A stretch of DNA of 39,716 nucleotides, from assembly GCA_025358355.1 (NCBI GenBank), contig JANYJX010000111.1, positions 1-39,716 of the forward strand. Direction: 5' to 3'. A model generated the notes under the pieces. The model was not told the origin of the DNA. It did no database searches and worked only from the letters and a program-made list of their open reading frames with translations. Position numbers and translations under genes: made by a program. Each line of letters opens with the position of its first letter. Positions within the stretch are counted from its first letter, which is position 1. Below, piece after piece: positions 1-7,855 of this stretch. Source of the DNA: Actinomycetes bacterium. GTDB taxonomy: Bacteria > Actinomycetota > Thermoleophilia > Gaiellales > Gaiellaceae.

Positions 1-2
1 AC

Positions 3-140
3 GCCAACCACGACCTCGACGAAACCCCGAACGCCGATCAGACCCCGTCAACCATGCCCGCAACCTCGACAGCCCGCTCTCACCCCAACCACGACGACTT
101 CAAAGCCAGCACACCAACCCCCGCGGTGGATCCAGGCTAA
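3..140 (+). CDS. C-terminal fragment of an unidentified protein
   Basis: This is the 3' end of a gene that begins before the window. The frame starting at base 3 is open and ends at TAA 138-140. Nearly every third codon position is G or C, as in the clear genes of this window, and that is the reason to prefer this frame over the other two open frames. The 45 visible residues are rich in Asp, Asn, His, Pro, Thr and Ser and look like a disordered tail (it begins ANHDLDETPNAD). No family can be assigned from this piece. Confidence 0.4.
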   Translation, partial: ANHDLDETPNADQTPSTMPATSTARSHPNHDDFKASTPTPAVDPG

Positions 141-298
141 CGCATCACCTGCTTGAGAAGGAACCTCCGACGTATCGCGGCGGCGTTTCGTTCGACCCCG
201 CACGCGGAGAATGGCAATCCGGTGTCACCCGCGGGCTTCTTGACTTCGCCGGGATAACCGAGATCGCCGACTACGTCGCTCGACTCGAACGCCTTCTG

Positions 299-826
299 GT
301 GATCCCGACCCCGCGTCCAGTACCTACCGTCCCGTCGCCACTGGATCTCGTTGCCGCGATCGACTATCTCGACGTCGTTTGGCGGCTGCGACACGACAAG
401 CAACGGCTATTCTCGATAACGAGCTGTGAGCGGACAGCGCGCCTGGCCTTTCCGGCAAAGACGCAAGATGAGTTCGCCGCCCAACTCAGTGCTTTGGCCG
501 ACTTCCTACGTGGTGCGAATGCCAGCGTGGCAGCACCTACGGCCAAGCGCCGCAACCGTCCGCTGGCTGGGCTCGAACAAGCCGTGCTGGCCAAGATCGA
601 CGCTCACGCCGGTGGCCGCGTCGAGGGAGCGATCTCCACGCTGGAGAACGTGATCGCCCTTCGCGACGCCGGTCAACACACCGCCGCTGGCGAGAAAGCA
701 GTCCTCGCGCTTCGCGAGCTTGGTGTCGCCTACCCGCCACTTGACTGGGATTTCACGTGGCAGTCGATCGCGGCTCAGACAATTGCTGCGCTCAATGCGA
801 TTCGAGAAGAGCTGTCGAGCGACTGA
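299..826 (+). CDS. Hypothetical protein, possibly N-terminally broken
   Basis: The frame encodes 175 residues from GTG 299 and ends at TGA 824-826. It is soluble and mostly helical, with no signal peptide, membrane segment or motif I recognise. The same frame stays open upstream to the window edge, and the stretch from about base 152 reads like real protein (for example TYRGGVSFDPARGEW). There is no ATG, GTG or TTG in that frame between 140 and 299. Either the true start was lost through a deletion, frameshift or fusion near base 140, or translation starts at GTG 299 and the upstream reading is chance. The gene is convergent with the DUF4331 gene, with a palindrome between them. Confidence 0.5.
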   Translation: MIPTPRPVPTVPSPLDLVAAIDYLDVVWRLRHDKQRLFSITSCERTARLAFPAKTQDEFAAQLSALADFLRGANASVAAPTAKRRNRPLAGLEQAVLAKIDAHAGGRVEGAISTLENVIALRDAGQHTAAGEKAVLALRELGVAYPPLDWDFTWQSIAAQTIAALNAIREELSSD

Positions 827-920
827 CGCGGCGCGCGCGCCGACTCCATCGCTGTCCGTTCTCCTGAGTTGGAACGCACTTCACGGTTCGATGAAGCGAC
901 GCCTCTTGGGATCACAAACA

Positions 921-956
921 GGAGAAGGGGACAGACCACAGTCTGTCCCCTTCTCC
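921..956. repeat. REP-like perfect palindrome between convergent genes
   Basis: The left arm GGAGAAGGGGACAGAC (921-936) and the right arm GTCTGTCCCCTTCTCC (941-956) are perfectly complementary over 16 bp around the loop CACA. The core GGGGACAGAC/GTCTGTCCCC resembles palindromes that in many bacteria are dispersed REP sequences mobilised by REP-associated tyrosine transposases (RAYT, IS200-like); that link is from memory of the type, not shown here. It lies between two convergent genes, so it could also end transcription from both sides, although neither side has a clear T-run. Confidence 0.7.
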
Positions 957-981
957 GTCCTAACTCCGTCGTGCGATTGAC

Positions 982-2286
982 TTACGGCTTCTGCTGGCCC
1001 TTGGTGTTGTCGAAGCCGCTCTTCGGATCCGCGATGTACGGGAACGAGGCGAGATGCGCCACGTCGTCCGCGTTGACACCGTCACCGAGCGGGAGCTTCG
1101 TCCCCTTGAGGAAGCCGCCCACCGCCTGCTCGGCGATGTCGATCACGTCGTCGTTCAGCCTGCGGCCGTTCGGCCAGCCCTGCGTGTCGCCACCGAGGAC
1201 TCCGAGCCGGTTCGGCTTCGCCGACACCGGGATCGTGAGGTTCAGACGGAGCACGTCGGCCAGCTTGGGGCCCGTGTAGTTGAGCTTCGGGACGCCGGTG
1301 AGCAGCACCGCGACGAGGTCGTCACGGCCGGTCTCCGGAGCGCCGAGCTTGTACAGCTTGTTGATCACCGCTGCGAGAATCGGGCTCGTGTAGTACTTCT
1401 CGAACTTCGACTCGCTCCACGGCTGGTACGAGTTCCAGAGGTCCTTCAGCCCGGTCGGGATGATGACCTCGTTGACGAGCGGGTTGCCGAGCCGGTCGAC
1501 CTGCACCCAGTTGCCCGCGTCACGCGTGACGGCACCGCGAACGGTGGTCTTCTTGCGCTCGACAGACGACCAGACGCCGATCGTGCCGTTCTTGGCGTTG
1601 AGGCTCGCGATCGGGATCTGAATCGCGATCGAGTGGACGCCATAACCGGCGAGGAAGTCCTTGCCGCCGCCCGTTGCGCCCGTGCCCTTGCGGATCGCGA
1701 CGAGGTCGAAGATCGCCCCGATGTCACCAAAGAACGGGTCGTCACGCTGTCCCGCGAACACCTGGCCACCACCGGCGAGCGGGGTGATCGCTTTCATCGC
1801 GAGCGCGTGGTAGTTCGGGGTCGACCGTGGCCCGATGTTGTTCGGGGCGGTCGCGCCCTTGGCGACGACGGACGTGTGCCCGCCCTGCTGCCGCGTGACC
1901 GTGAACGGCTGCGCGGAGTCACCGAGGAAGAACGGCCCGTTCTTCCGGCCAAACTGGAAGCGGTAGATCACGTCGGGCTTGACGTCGCCGTTCGTGTCGA
2001 TCTTGAGGTTGTACCGCGCAGTCGGCGAGAACGTGTACCAGTTCGGGCCGGCAGCGGGATCCTCGCCCGGGATCACGTTCGCGATCACCGTGAGCGTGTT
2101 GGGCTTGTCCGGGCTGCGGAATGCGTAGAGGTCGGTCAGGTCGGCGCTTGGGTCCTCCGAGATCAGCGGCGCCTCACGATGGCTCGAGGCGCTGGCGATA
2201 GACGGACCCGTGCCCCTTACAGCCGCCACGAGAGCGGCTAGCACGACCACGCTAAGCGCGGCCGTGAGCACGAGAAACTTCTTCAT
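982..2286 (-). CDS. DUF4331 family exported protein
   Basis: The product has 434 residues. The start is ATG 2286, preceded by AAGGAG ten bases upstream; the frame is open further upstream but that part lies in the promoter region. Residues 1-35 form a signal peptide or membrane anchor. The mature part begins ASSHREAPLISEDPSADLTDLYAF, shown here in pieces: ASSHREAPLI, then the Asp-rich SADLTDLYAF, which is the hallmark opening of DUF4331. The rest alternates beta-rich segments and ends in the family's typical tail (GVNADDV, then FPYIADP). The biochemical role of DUF4331 is not established. The gene is divergent from an ECF sigma/anti-sigma pair, so regulation by that sigma factor is a reasonable inference. 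Confidence 0.85.
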   Translation of the reverse strand: MKKFLVLTAALSVVVLAALVAAVRGTGPSIASASSHREAPLISEDPSADLTDLYAFRSPDKPNTLTVIANVIPGEDPAAGPNWYTFSPTARYNLKIDTNGDVKPDVIYRFQFGRKNGPFFLGDSAQPFTVTRQQGGHTSVVAKGATAPNNIGPRSTPNYHALAMKAITPLAGGGQVFAGQRDDPFFGDIGAIFDLVAIRKGTGATGGGKDFLAGYGVHSIAIQIPIASLNAKNGTIGVWSSVERKKTTVRGAVTRDAGNWVQVDRLGNPLVNEVIIPTGLKDLWNSYQPWSESKFEKYYTSPILAAVINKLYKLGAPETGRDDLVAVLLTGVPKLNYTGPKLADVLRLNLTIPVSAKPNRLGVLGGDTQGWPNGRRLNDDVIDIAEQAVGGFLKGTKLPLGDGVNADDVAHLASFPYIADPKSGFDNTKGQQKP

Positions 2287-2320
2287 TGCCCTAACTCCTT
2301 CGTCGTTGACGCCGCCTATT

Positions 2321-2358
2321 CGGGCGACGCGCCCGACCGGTTCGGACCGAACCGGAAC
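2321..2358. promoter_or_regulatory. Divergent control region with two inverted repeats
   Basis: The 96-base gap between the DUF4331 start and the sigma start holds CGGGCG-ACG-CGCCCG (2321-2335) and CCGGTTCGG-A-CCGAACCGG (2337-2355), both perfect. The second places a GAACC-type element on each strand; GGAAC at 2354-2358 has the form of an ECF -35 box facing the sigma gene. This could be an operator, or a pair of divergent ECF promoters read by the adjacent sigma factor. No -10 box is certain. Confidence 0.45.
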
Positions 2359-2382
2359 CCGCTTGGCCACGAACGACTCGCA

Positions 2383-3048
2383 ATGCTTGCGACCGCAGAG
2401 CCCGTGGTAGCGTTGCCTCGCCCGCTCCGGGCAGCGACCATGCGTAGCCAGCTCGCTCACCTGTCGGACGAGGCGCTCGTCGCGCTTGTCGCACGGGGCG
2501 ACGACACCGCCGTCGCCGAGCTGTACGACCGCGTCGGCCGCATGGCATACGGGCTCGCGTTCCGCGTTCTACGCGATGCGAAGCTCGCCGAGGACGCGGT
2601 GCAGGAAGGTTTTCTCGCTGTATGGCGCACCGCCAAGACGTTTTCGGCGGATCGTGCTAAGGCGAGCACGTGGATCCTGACGCTCGTCCATCGGCGCGCC
2701 GTCGATCTCGTGCGACGGGAACAGCGCCGCCGTACCGAGTCGCTCGACGCCGCTGGCGGCTACGACGGCGCGTACGAAACTGCCAGCGACCCGTCCGCGG
2801 AAGACGCGGCCTGGGTTCACTTCGACCGTGTCCGCGTGCAAGACGCGCTCAAACATCTTCCCGATACGCAGCGCGAATCGATCGAGCTCGCGTACTACGG
2901 GGGATTCAGCCAGTCCGAGCTCGCCGAAAGGCTCGGCCTGCCGCTCGGTACCATCAAAAGCCGGATGTTCGCGGGCCTCGCGCGGTTGCGCGAACTGCTG
3001 GACGACGGCGCTGAAGAGGGACCATGGAAACCGGAATTCACGAACTGA
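2383..3048 (+). CDS. ECF-family RNA polymerase sigma factor (SigK-like)
   Basis: This is a group 4 sigma factor of 221 residues from ATG 2383; ATG 2440 (MRSQLAHLSDEALV) gives 202 residues and is closer to the usual family start. Region 2 runs from about residue 30 to 100 (ELYDRVGRMAYGLAFRVL, then AEDAVQEGFLAVWR), with the -10 recognition helix near RAKASTWILTLVHRRAVDL. Region 4 is at about 155-205, with a helix-turn-helix (LAERLGLPLGTIKSRMF) for -35 binding. The stop overlaps the anti-sigma start by 25 bases, which implies translational coupling. Its target probably includes the divergent DUF4331 gene and itself. Confidence 0.9.
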   Translation: MLATAEPVVALPRPLRAATMRSQLAHLSDEALVALVARGDDTAVAELYDRVGRMAYGLAFRVLRDAKLAEDAVQEGFLAVWRTAKTFSADRAKASTWILTLVHRRAVDLVRREQRRRTESLDAAGGYDGAYETASDPSAEDAAWVHFDRVRVQDALKHLPDTQRESIELAYYGGFSQSELAERLGLPLGTIKSRMFAGLARLRELLDDGAEEGPWKPEFTN

Positions 3049-3749
3049 CAGCGGGCTATGCCCTCGACGCCCTCGAGGCCGACGAGCGTCGCGCCTACGA
3101 GGAACACCTTCCCGACTGCGCGCCGTGCCAGGAGGATCTCGTGTCCTTTTGGGAGGTCACCGGCGCGCTTGCGCTTGCCGCGACCGGGCCGGAGCCGCCG
3201 CCGGAGCTGCGCGAGCGGATCATCGCCGCGGCGCGCTCTGAATCGCAGGGTGAAGCGCCTGTCGAGACGACCAACGTCGTGCCGTTCCGGCGGCGTTTTG
3301 GCTCGAGCCAGGCACTCAGCACGTTTGCGGCGATCGCAGCCGTCGCGCTGGTCGCGCTCGGCTGGTGGGCGGTCTCGCTGCACGGCAACCTCGCCGACAC
3401 GAGGTCGGCACTCGCCGAACAGCGCACAGTTTCCGGCGTCCTCGCCGACACCGGCGCTCAACGTGTCGCGCTGGCAGCCGGAACCGGAACGCTGGTCAGC
3501 GGCGGGCGCGGGGCGGTTCTCGTTGTCGACGGGCTAGCAGCGGCCGGGGCCGGGAAGACGTATCAGGTGTGGGTTGTCCGAAAGGGAGCAGCGCCGGCGT
3601 CGTCGGGCCTGTTCGCCGGCGGCTCTCATAGCGTCGTACTCGTCCAGCACTCAGTCGCCCCGGGCGATGTCGTAGCGGTCACGCTGGAGCAAGCCGGCGG
3701 CGCCAAGACGCCGAGTGGCACGCCGGTCGTAGCGTCGCGCCCGCTCTGA
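3024..3749 (+). CDS. Zinc-containing anti-sigma factor (RskA-like)
   Basis: The product is a membrane-anchored anti-sigma factor of 241 residues. The N-terminal anti-sigma domain carries a zinc signature: His at 28, Cys at 32 and Cys at 35 (HLPDCAPC), plus His 6. A single transmembrane helix follows at about residues 99-118 (STFAAIAAVALVALGWWAV). The exported C-terminal part (about 150-241) matches the RskA C-terminal domain (TYQVWVVRKGA, then HSVVLV). ATG 3024 has GAGG just upstream and lies inside the sigma gene. In related pairs the protein holds the sigma factor at the membrane until regulated proteolysis or redox change; the signal here is unknown. Confidence 0.88.
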   Translation: METGIHELTAGYALDALEADERRAYEEHLPDCAPCQEDLVSFWEVTGALALAATGPEPPPELRERIIAAARSESQGEAPVETTNVVPFRRRFGSSQALSTFAAIAAVALVALGWWAVSLHGNLADTRSALAEQRTVSGVLADTGAQRVALAAGTGTLVSGGRGAVLVVDGLAAAGAGKTYQVWVVRKGAAPASSGLFAGGSHSVVLVQHSVAPGDVVAVTLEQAGGAKTPSGTPVVASRPL

Positions 3750-3777
3750 AGCGAGCGAAGCAGGATGCGTTTCAGAG
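3744..3777. terminator. Weak hairpin at a convergent gene end
   Basis: CTCTGAA (3744-3750) pairs with TTCAGAG (3771-3777) around a 20-base loop. It spans the stop codons of the anti-sigma gene (+) and the lipoprotein gene (-). There is no T-run, so a terminator role is only suggested by position. Confidence 0.25.
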
Positions 3778-4212
3778 GTGCATAGCGATCTGAACGGCCG
3801 ACACGCGGCCTTGCTCGAAGCAGACTCGGGCACCATCGGTCGAAGAGTCGGCGTCAGGCATCCAGCGGTAGAGCCGGCAACGTGCAGCGTCGTCCGGCCG
3901 ACCGAGCAGAGCGTCCACCTGCGCAGGCGTAAGTCCCCGGTGGACGCGGGCGAGCGCACGATCGCATGCCTGTCCCTCGGCTTGGCCGACCATCCGGGCG
4001 ATCGGCGTGTACGCGTCAGGGCTAAGCGACAGCTGCGCAACGGCCTTCCGCAGCAGCGAACACGACCAATCCCCGTCGAGGTGGGCATTGTCGTAGGCGT
4101 CGGCCAGCGCAGTCGTCGGTTCCGTGCTCGTCGACAGCCGCTGTTTGTGGGTGGCGCCGCAGCCGGCCAGCAGCATCGCTACCGCGACGAGGGCAGGCGT
4201 GCTGCGCGCCAC
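3772..4212 (-). CDS. Small lipoprotein with a BamE/SmpA-like C-terminus
   Basis: The product has 146 residues with a GTG start at 4212. Residues 1-18 form a lipoprotein signal ending in the lipobox LLAGC (Cys 18). The C-terminal 55 residues (GLTPAQVDALLGRPD, then an aromatic strand with LYRWMP and VCFEQGRVSAVQI) have the pattern of the SmpA/OmlA/BamE fold: the 'G-T-x-x-Q-V-x-x-L-L-G-x-P' helix followed by strands. It is the last gene of a three-gene operon; its GTG overlaps the preceding stop by one base (TAGTG). A surface role is inferred; no partner is visible. Confidence 0.65.
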   Translation of the reverse strand: MARSTPALVAVAMLLAGCGATHKQRLSTSTEPTTALADAYDNAHLDGDWSCSLLRKAVAQLSLSPDAYTPIARMVGQAEGQACDRALARVHRGLTPAQVDALLGRPDDAARCRLYRWMPDADSSTDGARVCFEQGRVSAVQIAMHL

Positions 4213-4652
4213 TAGCGGACGAGCTGCGGTGGAAAGTCGCCGTACGTGCGGCTCTCGAGCACCTTGTCGCCGCCGAGAAACCTCGGCTCGATCTTCAGCT
4301 CCCAGGTGTGGCTGAGGTGGCTGCGCCCGCCCGAGCCCGGCCCTCGGAAGAGACTCCCGTCCCAGCTCTCGACGAACCGCACCGTTGCTTGCCCGTCACT
4401 TCCTGCCTGACCACTGGTGGCGCAGGTCCCGGCGACCCGTATTCCCGGCGAAGGCCCGCCGCCGTGGATGACACAGGGAACGGTCTCCGGCCTCTTTGGA
4501 AAGAGCCCGGCAAAGCCCTGCGCTCGTACGCGGGTGTCCGCCATCGCCATCTTGATGTAGATCCGAGCACCGAGCTGCCCTTTCGCCTTGGAGCTGCCGC
4601 AGCCCGTGACGAGCGCCAGGAGGCACGCCGCCAGCAGGAGAGCCCGTCGCAC
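4212..4652 (-). CDS. Small lipoprotein of unknown function
   Basis: The product has 146 residues with a GTG start at 4652. The signal ends in the lipobox LVTGC (Cys 18) and is followed by a short SSKAKGQ linker. The mature part contains Cys residues near 60 and 76 and the stretch RSHLSHTWELKIEPRFLGG. I do not recognise the family. It overlaps both neighbours by one base through TAGTG junctions, so the three exported proteins are almost certainly made together. Confidence 0.6.
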   Translation of the reverse strand: MRRALLLAACLLALVTGCGSSKAKGQLGARIYIKMAMADTRVRAQGFAGLFPKRPETVPCVIHGGGPSPGIRVAGTCATSGQAGSDGQATVRFVESWDGSLFRGPGSGGRSHLSHTWELKIEPRFLGGDKVLESRTYGDFPPQLVR

Positions 4653-5155
4653 TACCAGTGGGCGACGGGCGAGATCGCGTCGAGGTCGGAGCGCGACCAG
4701 ACAAAGCCCTCGTTGCCGCCGAAACCGGCGATCCCGACCGTGCCGCCTGCACGGTCACGTAGCCGGATCGCCCAACCACCAGGGAACCGGCCCCCGGAAA
4801 GCGTGAGCACGAGACGGCGGCCGTGGCGCAGAAACCGCGCTGGAGCATCTGTCGCCAGATCGAGGTAGACCGCGGTCCCCTGGCTCCCGCCGCTGACGCG
4901 CAGGGATCGGAAAGTCAGACGTGCGCGGGATGCTGACGCCACGGCCTCGGCGCTGAACACCGCCTCCTGCTCAAGCGCTTTGCGCCGCTCGACGCCGAGC
5001 TGTCGTCCGTGCCCAACGTGCTCGCGCCAGGAAGCGATCGTCCTGTCTACCTGCCTCGCCGAAAGATCCGCCGACCCGAGAGCGCCAGGACTCAGTGCTC
5101 CAGCCACCGACATGCCGATGGCCAGCAGCGTCACGGTCTTCAACGGCGGTCGCAT
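4652..5155 (-). CDS. Exported protein of unknown function
   Basis: The product has 167 residues from ATG 5155. A signal peptide is visible (LKTVTLLAIGMSVAGALSPG), with likely cleavage after about residue 28. The mature part has a helical segment (residues 33-70) followed by a small strand-rich domain with many Gly (FRSLRVSGGSQGTAVYLDL, then LVLTLSGGRFPGGWAIRL). No enzyme motif is seen. It heads the three-gene operon and has a TAGGAT box nine bases before its ATG. Confidence 0.6.
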   Translation of the reverse strand: MRPPLKTVTLLAIGMSVAGALSPGALGSADLSARQVDRTIASWREHVGHGRQLGVERRKALEQEAVFSAEAVASASRARLTFRSLRVSGGSQGTAVYLDLATDAPARFLRHGRRLVLTLSGGRFPGGWAIRLRDRAGGTVGIAGFGGNEGFVWSRSDLDAISPVAHW

Positions 5156-5164
5156 TTCGCCGCG

Positions 5165-5170
5165 ATCCTA
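5165..5170 (-). promoter_or_regulatory. -10 box of the exported-protein operon
   Basis: TAGGAT on the minus strand lies nine bases before ATG 5155. The predicted transcript would have a leader of only a few bases and no Shine-Dalgarno sequence. Confidence 0.5.
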
Positions 5171-5208
5171 GACGGCGCCCGTGAGCCTTGTGTAATTCGT
5201 TTCGGTCC

Positions 5209-5280
5209 GGCCGAGAATCCCGTGGGACGAGGTTTACCTCGCCCTCGACAAGGTCGGGCGACCCAAGGGTCGCCCCTACG
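5209..5280. repeat. Bipartite hairpin repeat, copy A
   Basis: This copy opens with CCGAGAATCCCGTGGG and contains two hairpins: CGAGG/CCTCG around TTTA, and GGGCGACCC (5256-5264) / GGGTCGCCC (5267-5275). It ends with CCCTACG. It aligns end to end with copy B at 5345 with roughly 80 percent identity by eye. A partial third start (CCGAGAACCGTAGG) lies near 5309. Confidence 0.65.
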
Positions 5281-5344
5281 CTCGCATTGCCTCACCCCTG
5301 GCGTCCGACCGAGAACCGTAGGTGCCCGCACCAAACCTGGTCAG

Positions 5345-5414
5345 ACCGAGAACCCGTAGGGGCGAGGCTTGCCTCTCCCTCGCCACGGCCGGTTGGCCCA
5401 TGGGTCGCCCTACA
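5345..5414. repeat. Bipartite hairpin repeat, copy B
   Basis: This second copy has the ends GTAGGGGCGA and TCGCCCTAC, which are near-perfect inverted repeats, as expected for a non-autonomous mobile repeat. Its right end, CCCTAC followed by AAT, forms a TACAAT box six bases before the likely TTG start of the PBP gene. Confidence 0.65.
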
Positions 5415-5416
5415 AT
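5411..5416 (+). promoter_or_regulatory. -10 box of the PBP gene, overlapping a repeat end
   Basis: TACAAT at 5411-5416 is followed six bases later by TTG 5423. No convincing -35 box is seen 17 bases upstream. The box straddles the end of hairpin repeat copy B. Confidence 0.45.
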
Positions 5417-5422
5417 GTCGGC

Positions 5423-7855
5423 TTGCGGCTTCTTCGTCGTCGAACCGAGGCGCCGCGCAAGCGTCGCCGCATTCGCAAGCTGCGCGTGTTTGCGTTGCTC
5501 TGCATCCTCTTCGTGCTAATGAGCGTCGCGTTCACGCTCGGCCTCGTCCGCGCCGTCGCCGGCGAGATCCCCGCACTCGATCCGTCGCAGCAGCGCGGCG
5601 ATGTCGACAGCGTGATCTACGCGTCGAACGGGGTCACCCAACTCGCGGTGCTGCGCGGCTCGGAGAGCCGCGTGCTGGTGCCGACAATCGACGGAATCGC
5701 GCCGATCATGCGCCAGGCGATCGTCTCGGTCGAGGACCAGCGGTTCTACGAGAACAAGGGCGTCGACCTGCGCGGCATAGCGCGCGCGATCTGGCAGGAC
5801 ATCCGTAGCGGCAAGGTGGTCGAGGGCGGCTCCACGATCACGCAGCAGTTCGTGAAGAACGCCTATATCCGCAACCAGCGGACGCTCGGCCGGAAGGTGC
5901 GCGAGGCGGCGCTCGCGTGGCAGCTGACGCAACGCTGGAGCAAGGACCGGATCCTGCTCGCGTATCTCAACACGATCTACTTCGGGAACGGCGCATACGG
6001 CATCCAGCAGGCGGCGCTCACCTACTTCGGAATCGGCGCGGGCCACCTCGATCTGGCGCAATCCGCTTTGCTCGCCGGGATCCCGGCCGACCCGACTGCG
6101 TACGACCCGGTGACAAGCCCGGCCGAAGCGCGTGCACGCCGCCGCGAGATCCTGCTGATGATGGTCAAGCAGCAGAAGATCACCGTCGCGCAGCTGCGGC
6201 ACGCGGACAAGGAGCCGCTCCCGAAAGCCCAGGATGTCCGACTTCCGAGCAACGGCGTCCTCGCGCCGTACTTCGTCAACTACGTCAAGGATCAGCTCGT
6301 CGCGCAGTACGGGACGCGCCGCGTGTTCGGTGGCGGCCTGCATGTAACGACGACGATCGACCTCGGGCTGCAGAACATCGCGCGGGCCGCGATCAAGAAG
6401 ATCCTCCCCAACCCTGACGGGCCGGCGGCGGCGCTTGTCGCGATCGATCCGCGAGACGGCTCCGTAAAAGCGATGTTCGGCGGCACGAACTTCCGCACGA
6501 GTCAGTTCAACCTCGCGACGCAGGCCGAGCGCCAGCCAGGCTCGTCGTTCAAGCCGATCGTGCTCGCAACCGCGCTCCACGAAGGGCTGTCGCCGCTGAC
6601 GTCGTTCGACTCGAAGCCGGTCACGATCTTCACCGGCGACCGCTACTGGCACGTGACGAACTACGAGAGCGACTACGTGGGCCGCTCGAATCTCGCCGAC
6701 GCGATGGTGCATTCCGACAACGCGGTGTACGCGCAGCTGACGCAGCTCGCCGAGCCGAAGCACATCGTGGCGATGGCCCACGCGCTCGGAGTCCGCAGCC
6801 ATCTCGACCCGTTCTTCTCGATCGGCCTCGGCGCCCTCGCCGTCAACCCGCTGGACATGACCCGCGCCTACGCGACGATTGCGAACGACGGGCAGCGCGT
6901 CGACAGCTCGATCTTCGGCGATCACCCGCGTGTCGTTCTCGAGGTGAAAGATGTGCGCTCGGGAAAGACTCACGGAAATGCGCCAATCGCGCACGAGGCC
7001 CTGACGAGTGCCGAGGCACGGACGCTGACCTCCATCCTGCAGCGCGTTGTGACGTCGGGCACCGGTGTGCGCGCCGCGCTTCCTGATCGGCCGGTCGCGG
7101 GCAAGACCGGGACAACAGATAACTACGGCGACGCATGGTTTGTCGGCTACACGCCGCAACTCGTGGTCGCCGTGTGGGTCGGCTATCCGAACGAGCTGAA
7201 GCCGATGCTGACCGAGTTCGGCGGCAGGCCGGTCGCGGGCGGAACGCTCCCCGCGGAGATCTGGAAGGAGTTCATGACGGGTGCGCTACCCGCGCTTGGC
7301 GATTCACCGCAGACGTTCCCCGGGCCGCCGTATCTGGGCTACAGCGAGCACCGGGTCGCCTATCGCAAGAACGCCTGGCGGCTCGACAACGGCTACTGCA
7401 AGGACACGCTGCCGGTCGTCTTCTTCAGCGGACGCAGCCCCGCAAGTGGGACGGCCGACTGCAAGCCAAACGAGGTCGAGGTGCCGAGTGTCGTTGGCAA
7501 GTCGGCCGAGTCTGCGACCGCGCGCCTCGCGCTGCAGCCGCTCGGCGTCAAGCTCGTGTACGCGCCGGCGAAGCCACGGACGCGACCCGGCGTCGTGATC
7601 CGCCAGTACCCACGCAGCGGCGGCCTCTCGGCACACGACTCGGTGACTCTCGTCGTTTCGAAGGCGCGCTACGGGCTGATTCCCGATCTCGTCGGATCGT
7701 CGCTCATCGCCGCGAGAGTGCAGATGAGAAAGCTGCGCCTGAAGCCCGAGATCGTCTACCGGAAGGGTGCGGCCGGCAACGTGCTGCTGCAGAACCTGCC
7801 GCCGGGCGTGGCCGCGGCGCCCGGCTTGCCGATCAGAATCGTCGTCGGGCGTTAG
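5423..7855 (+). CDS. Class A penicillin-binding protein with PASTA domains
   Basis: This bifunctional enzyme polymerises and cross-links peptidoglycan at the outer face of the membrane. From TTG 5423 it has 810 residues; a longer reading from TTG 5369 would run through the repeat and is less likely. A basic N-terminus ([15 protein letters not shown]) precedes one transmembrane helix at about 22-45. The GT51 transglycosylase shows [12 protein letters not shown] (about 105), GGSTITQQ (about 135-142), KVREAALA and [16 protein letters not shown]. The transpeptidase shows SSFK (about 373), SDN (about 431) and KTGT (about 560). Two PASTA repeats close the protein (from about 686: [16 protein letters not shown] and [16 protein letters not shown]). 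The last 23 bases overlap the convergent glycosylase gene. Confidence 0.93.
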   Translation: MRLLRRRTEAPRKRRRIRKLRVFALLCILFVLMSVAFTLGLVRAVAGEIPALDPSQQRGDVDSVIYASNGVTQLAVLRGSESRVLVPTIDGIAPIMRQAIVSVEDQRFYENKGVDLRGIARAIWQDIRSGKVVEGGSTITQQFVKNAYIRNQRTLGRKVREAALAWQLTQRWSKDRILLAYLNTIYFGNGAYGIQQAALTYFGIGAGHLDLAQSALLAGIPADPTAYDPVTSPAEARARRREILLMMVKQQKITVAQLRHADKEPLPKAQDVRLPSNGVLAPYFVNYVKDQLVAQYGTRRVFGGGLHVTTTIDLGLQNIARAAIKKILPNPDGPAAALVAIDPRDGSVKAMFGGTNFRTSQFNLATQAERQPGSSFKPIVLATALHEGLSPLTSFDSKPVTIFTGDRYWHVTNYESDYVGRSNLADAMVHSDNAVYAQLTQLAEPKHIVAMAHALGVRSHLDPFFSIGLGALAVNPLDMTRAYATIANDGQRVDSSIFGDHPRVVLEVKDVRSGKTHGNAPIAHEALTSAEARTLTSILQRVVTSGTGVRAALPDRPVAGKTGTTDNYGDAWFVGYTPQLVVAVWVGYPNELKPMLTEFGGRPVAGGTLPAEIWKEFMTGALPALGDSPQTFPGPPYLGYSEHRVAYRKNAWRLDNGYCKDTLPVVFFSGRSPASGTADCKPNEVEVPSVVGKSAESATARLALQPLGVKLVYAPAKPRTRPGVVIRQYPRSGGLSAHDSVTLVVSKARYGLIPDLVGSSLIAARVQMRKLRLKPEIVYRKGAAGNVLLQNLPPGVAAAPGLPIRIVVGR

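Noticed and set aside
1054-2241. Long plus-strand open frame (395 residues) opposite the DUF4331 gene
   Set aside because: It is Arg/Val/Asp/Glu-rich without any domain pattern, as expected for the antisense of a high-GC gene; the minus-strand product is a clear family member.
5516-7159. Minus-strand open frame (547 residues) opposite the PBP gene
   Set aside because: It is the mirror of a well-conserved PBP; its composition is Arg/Asp/Val-rich and it has no motif or ribosome site.
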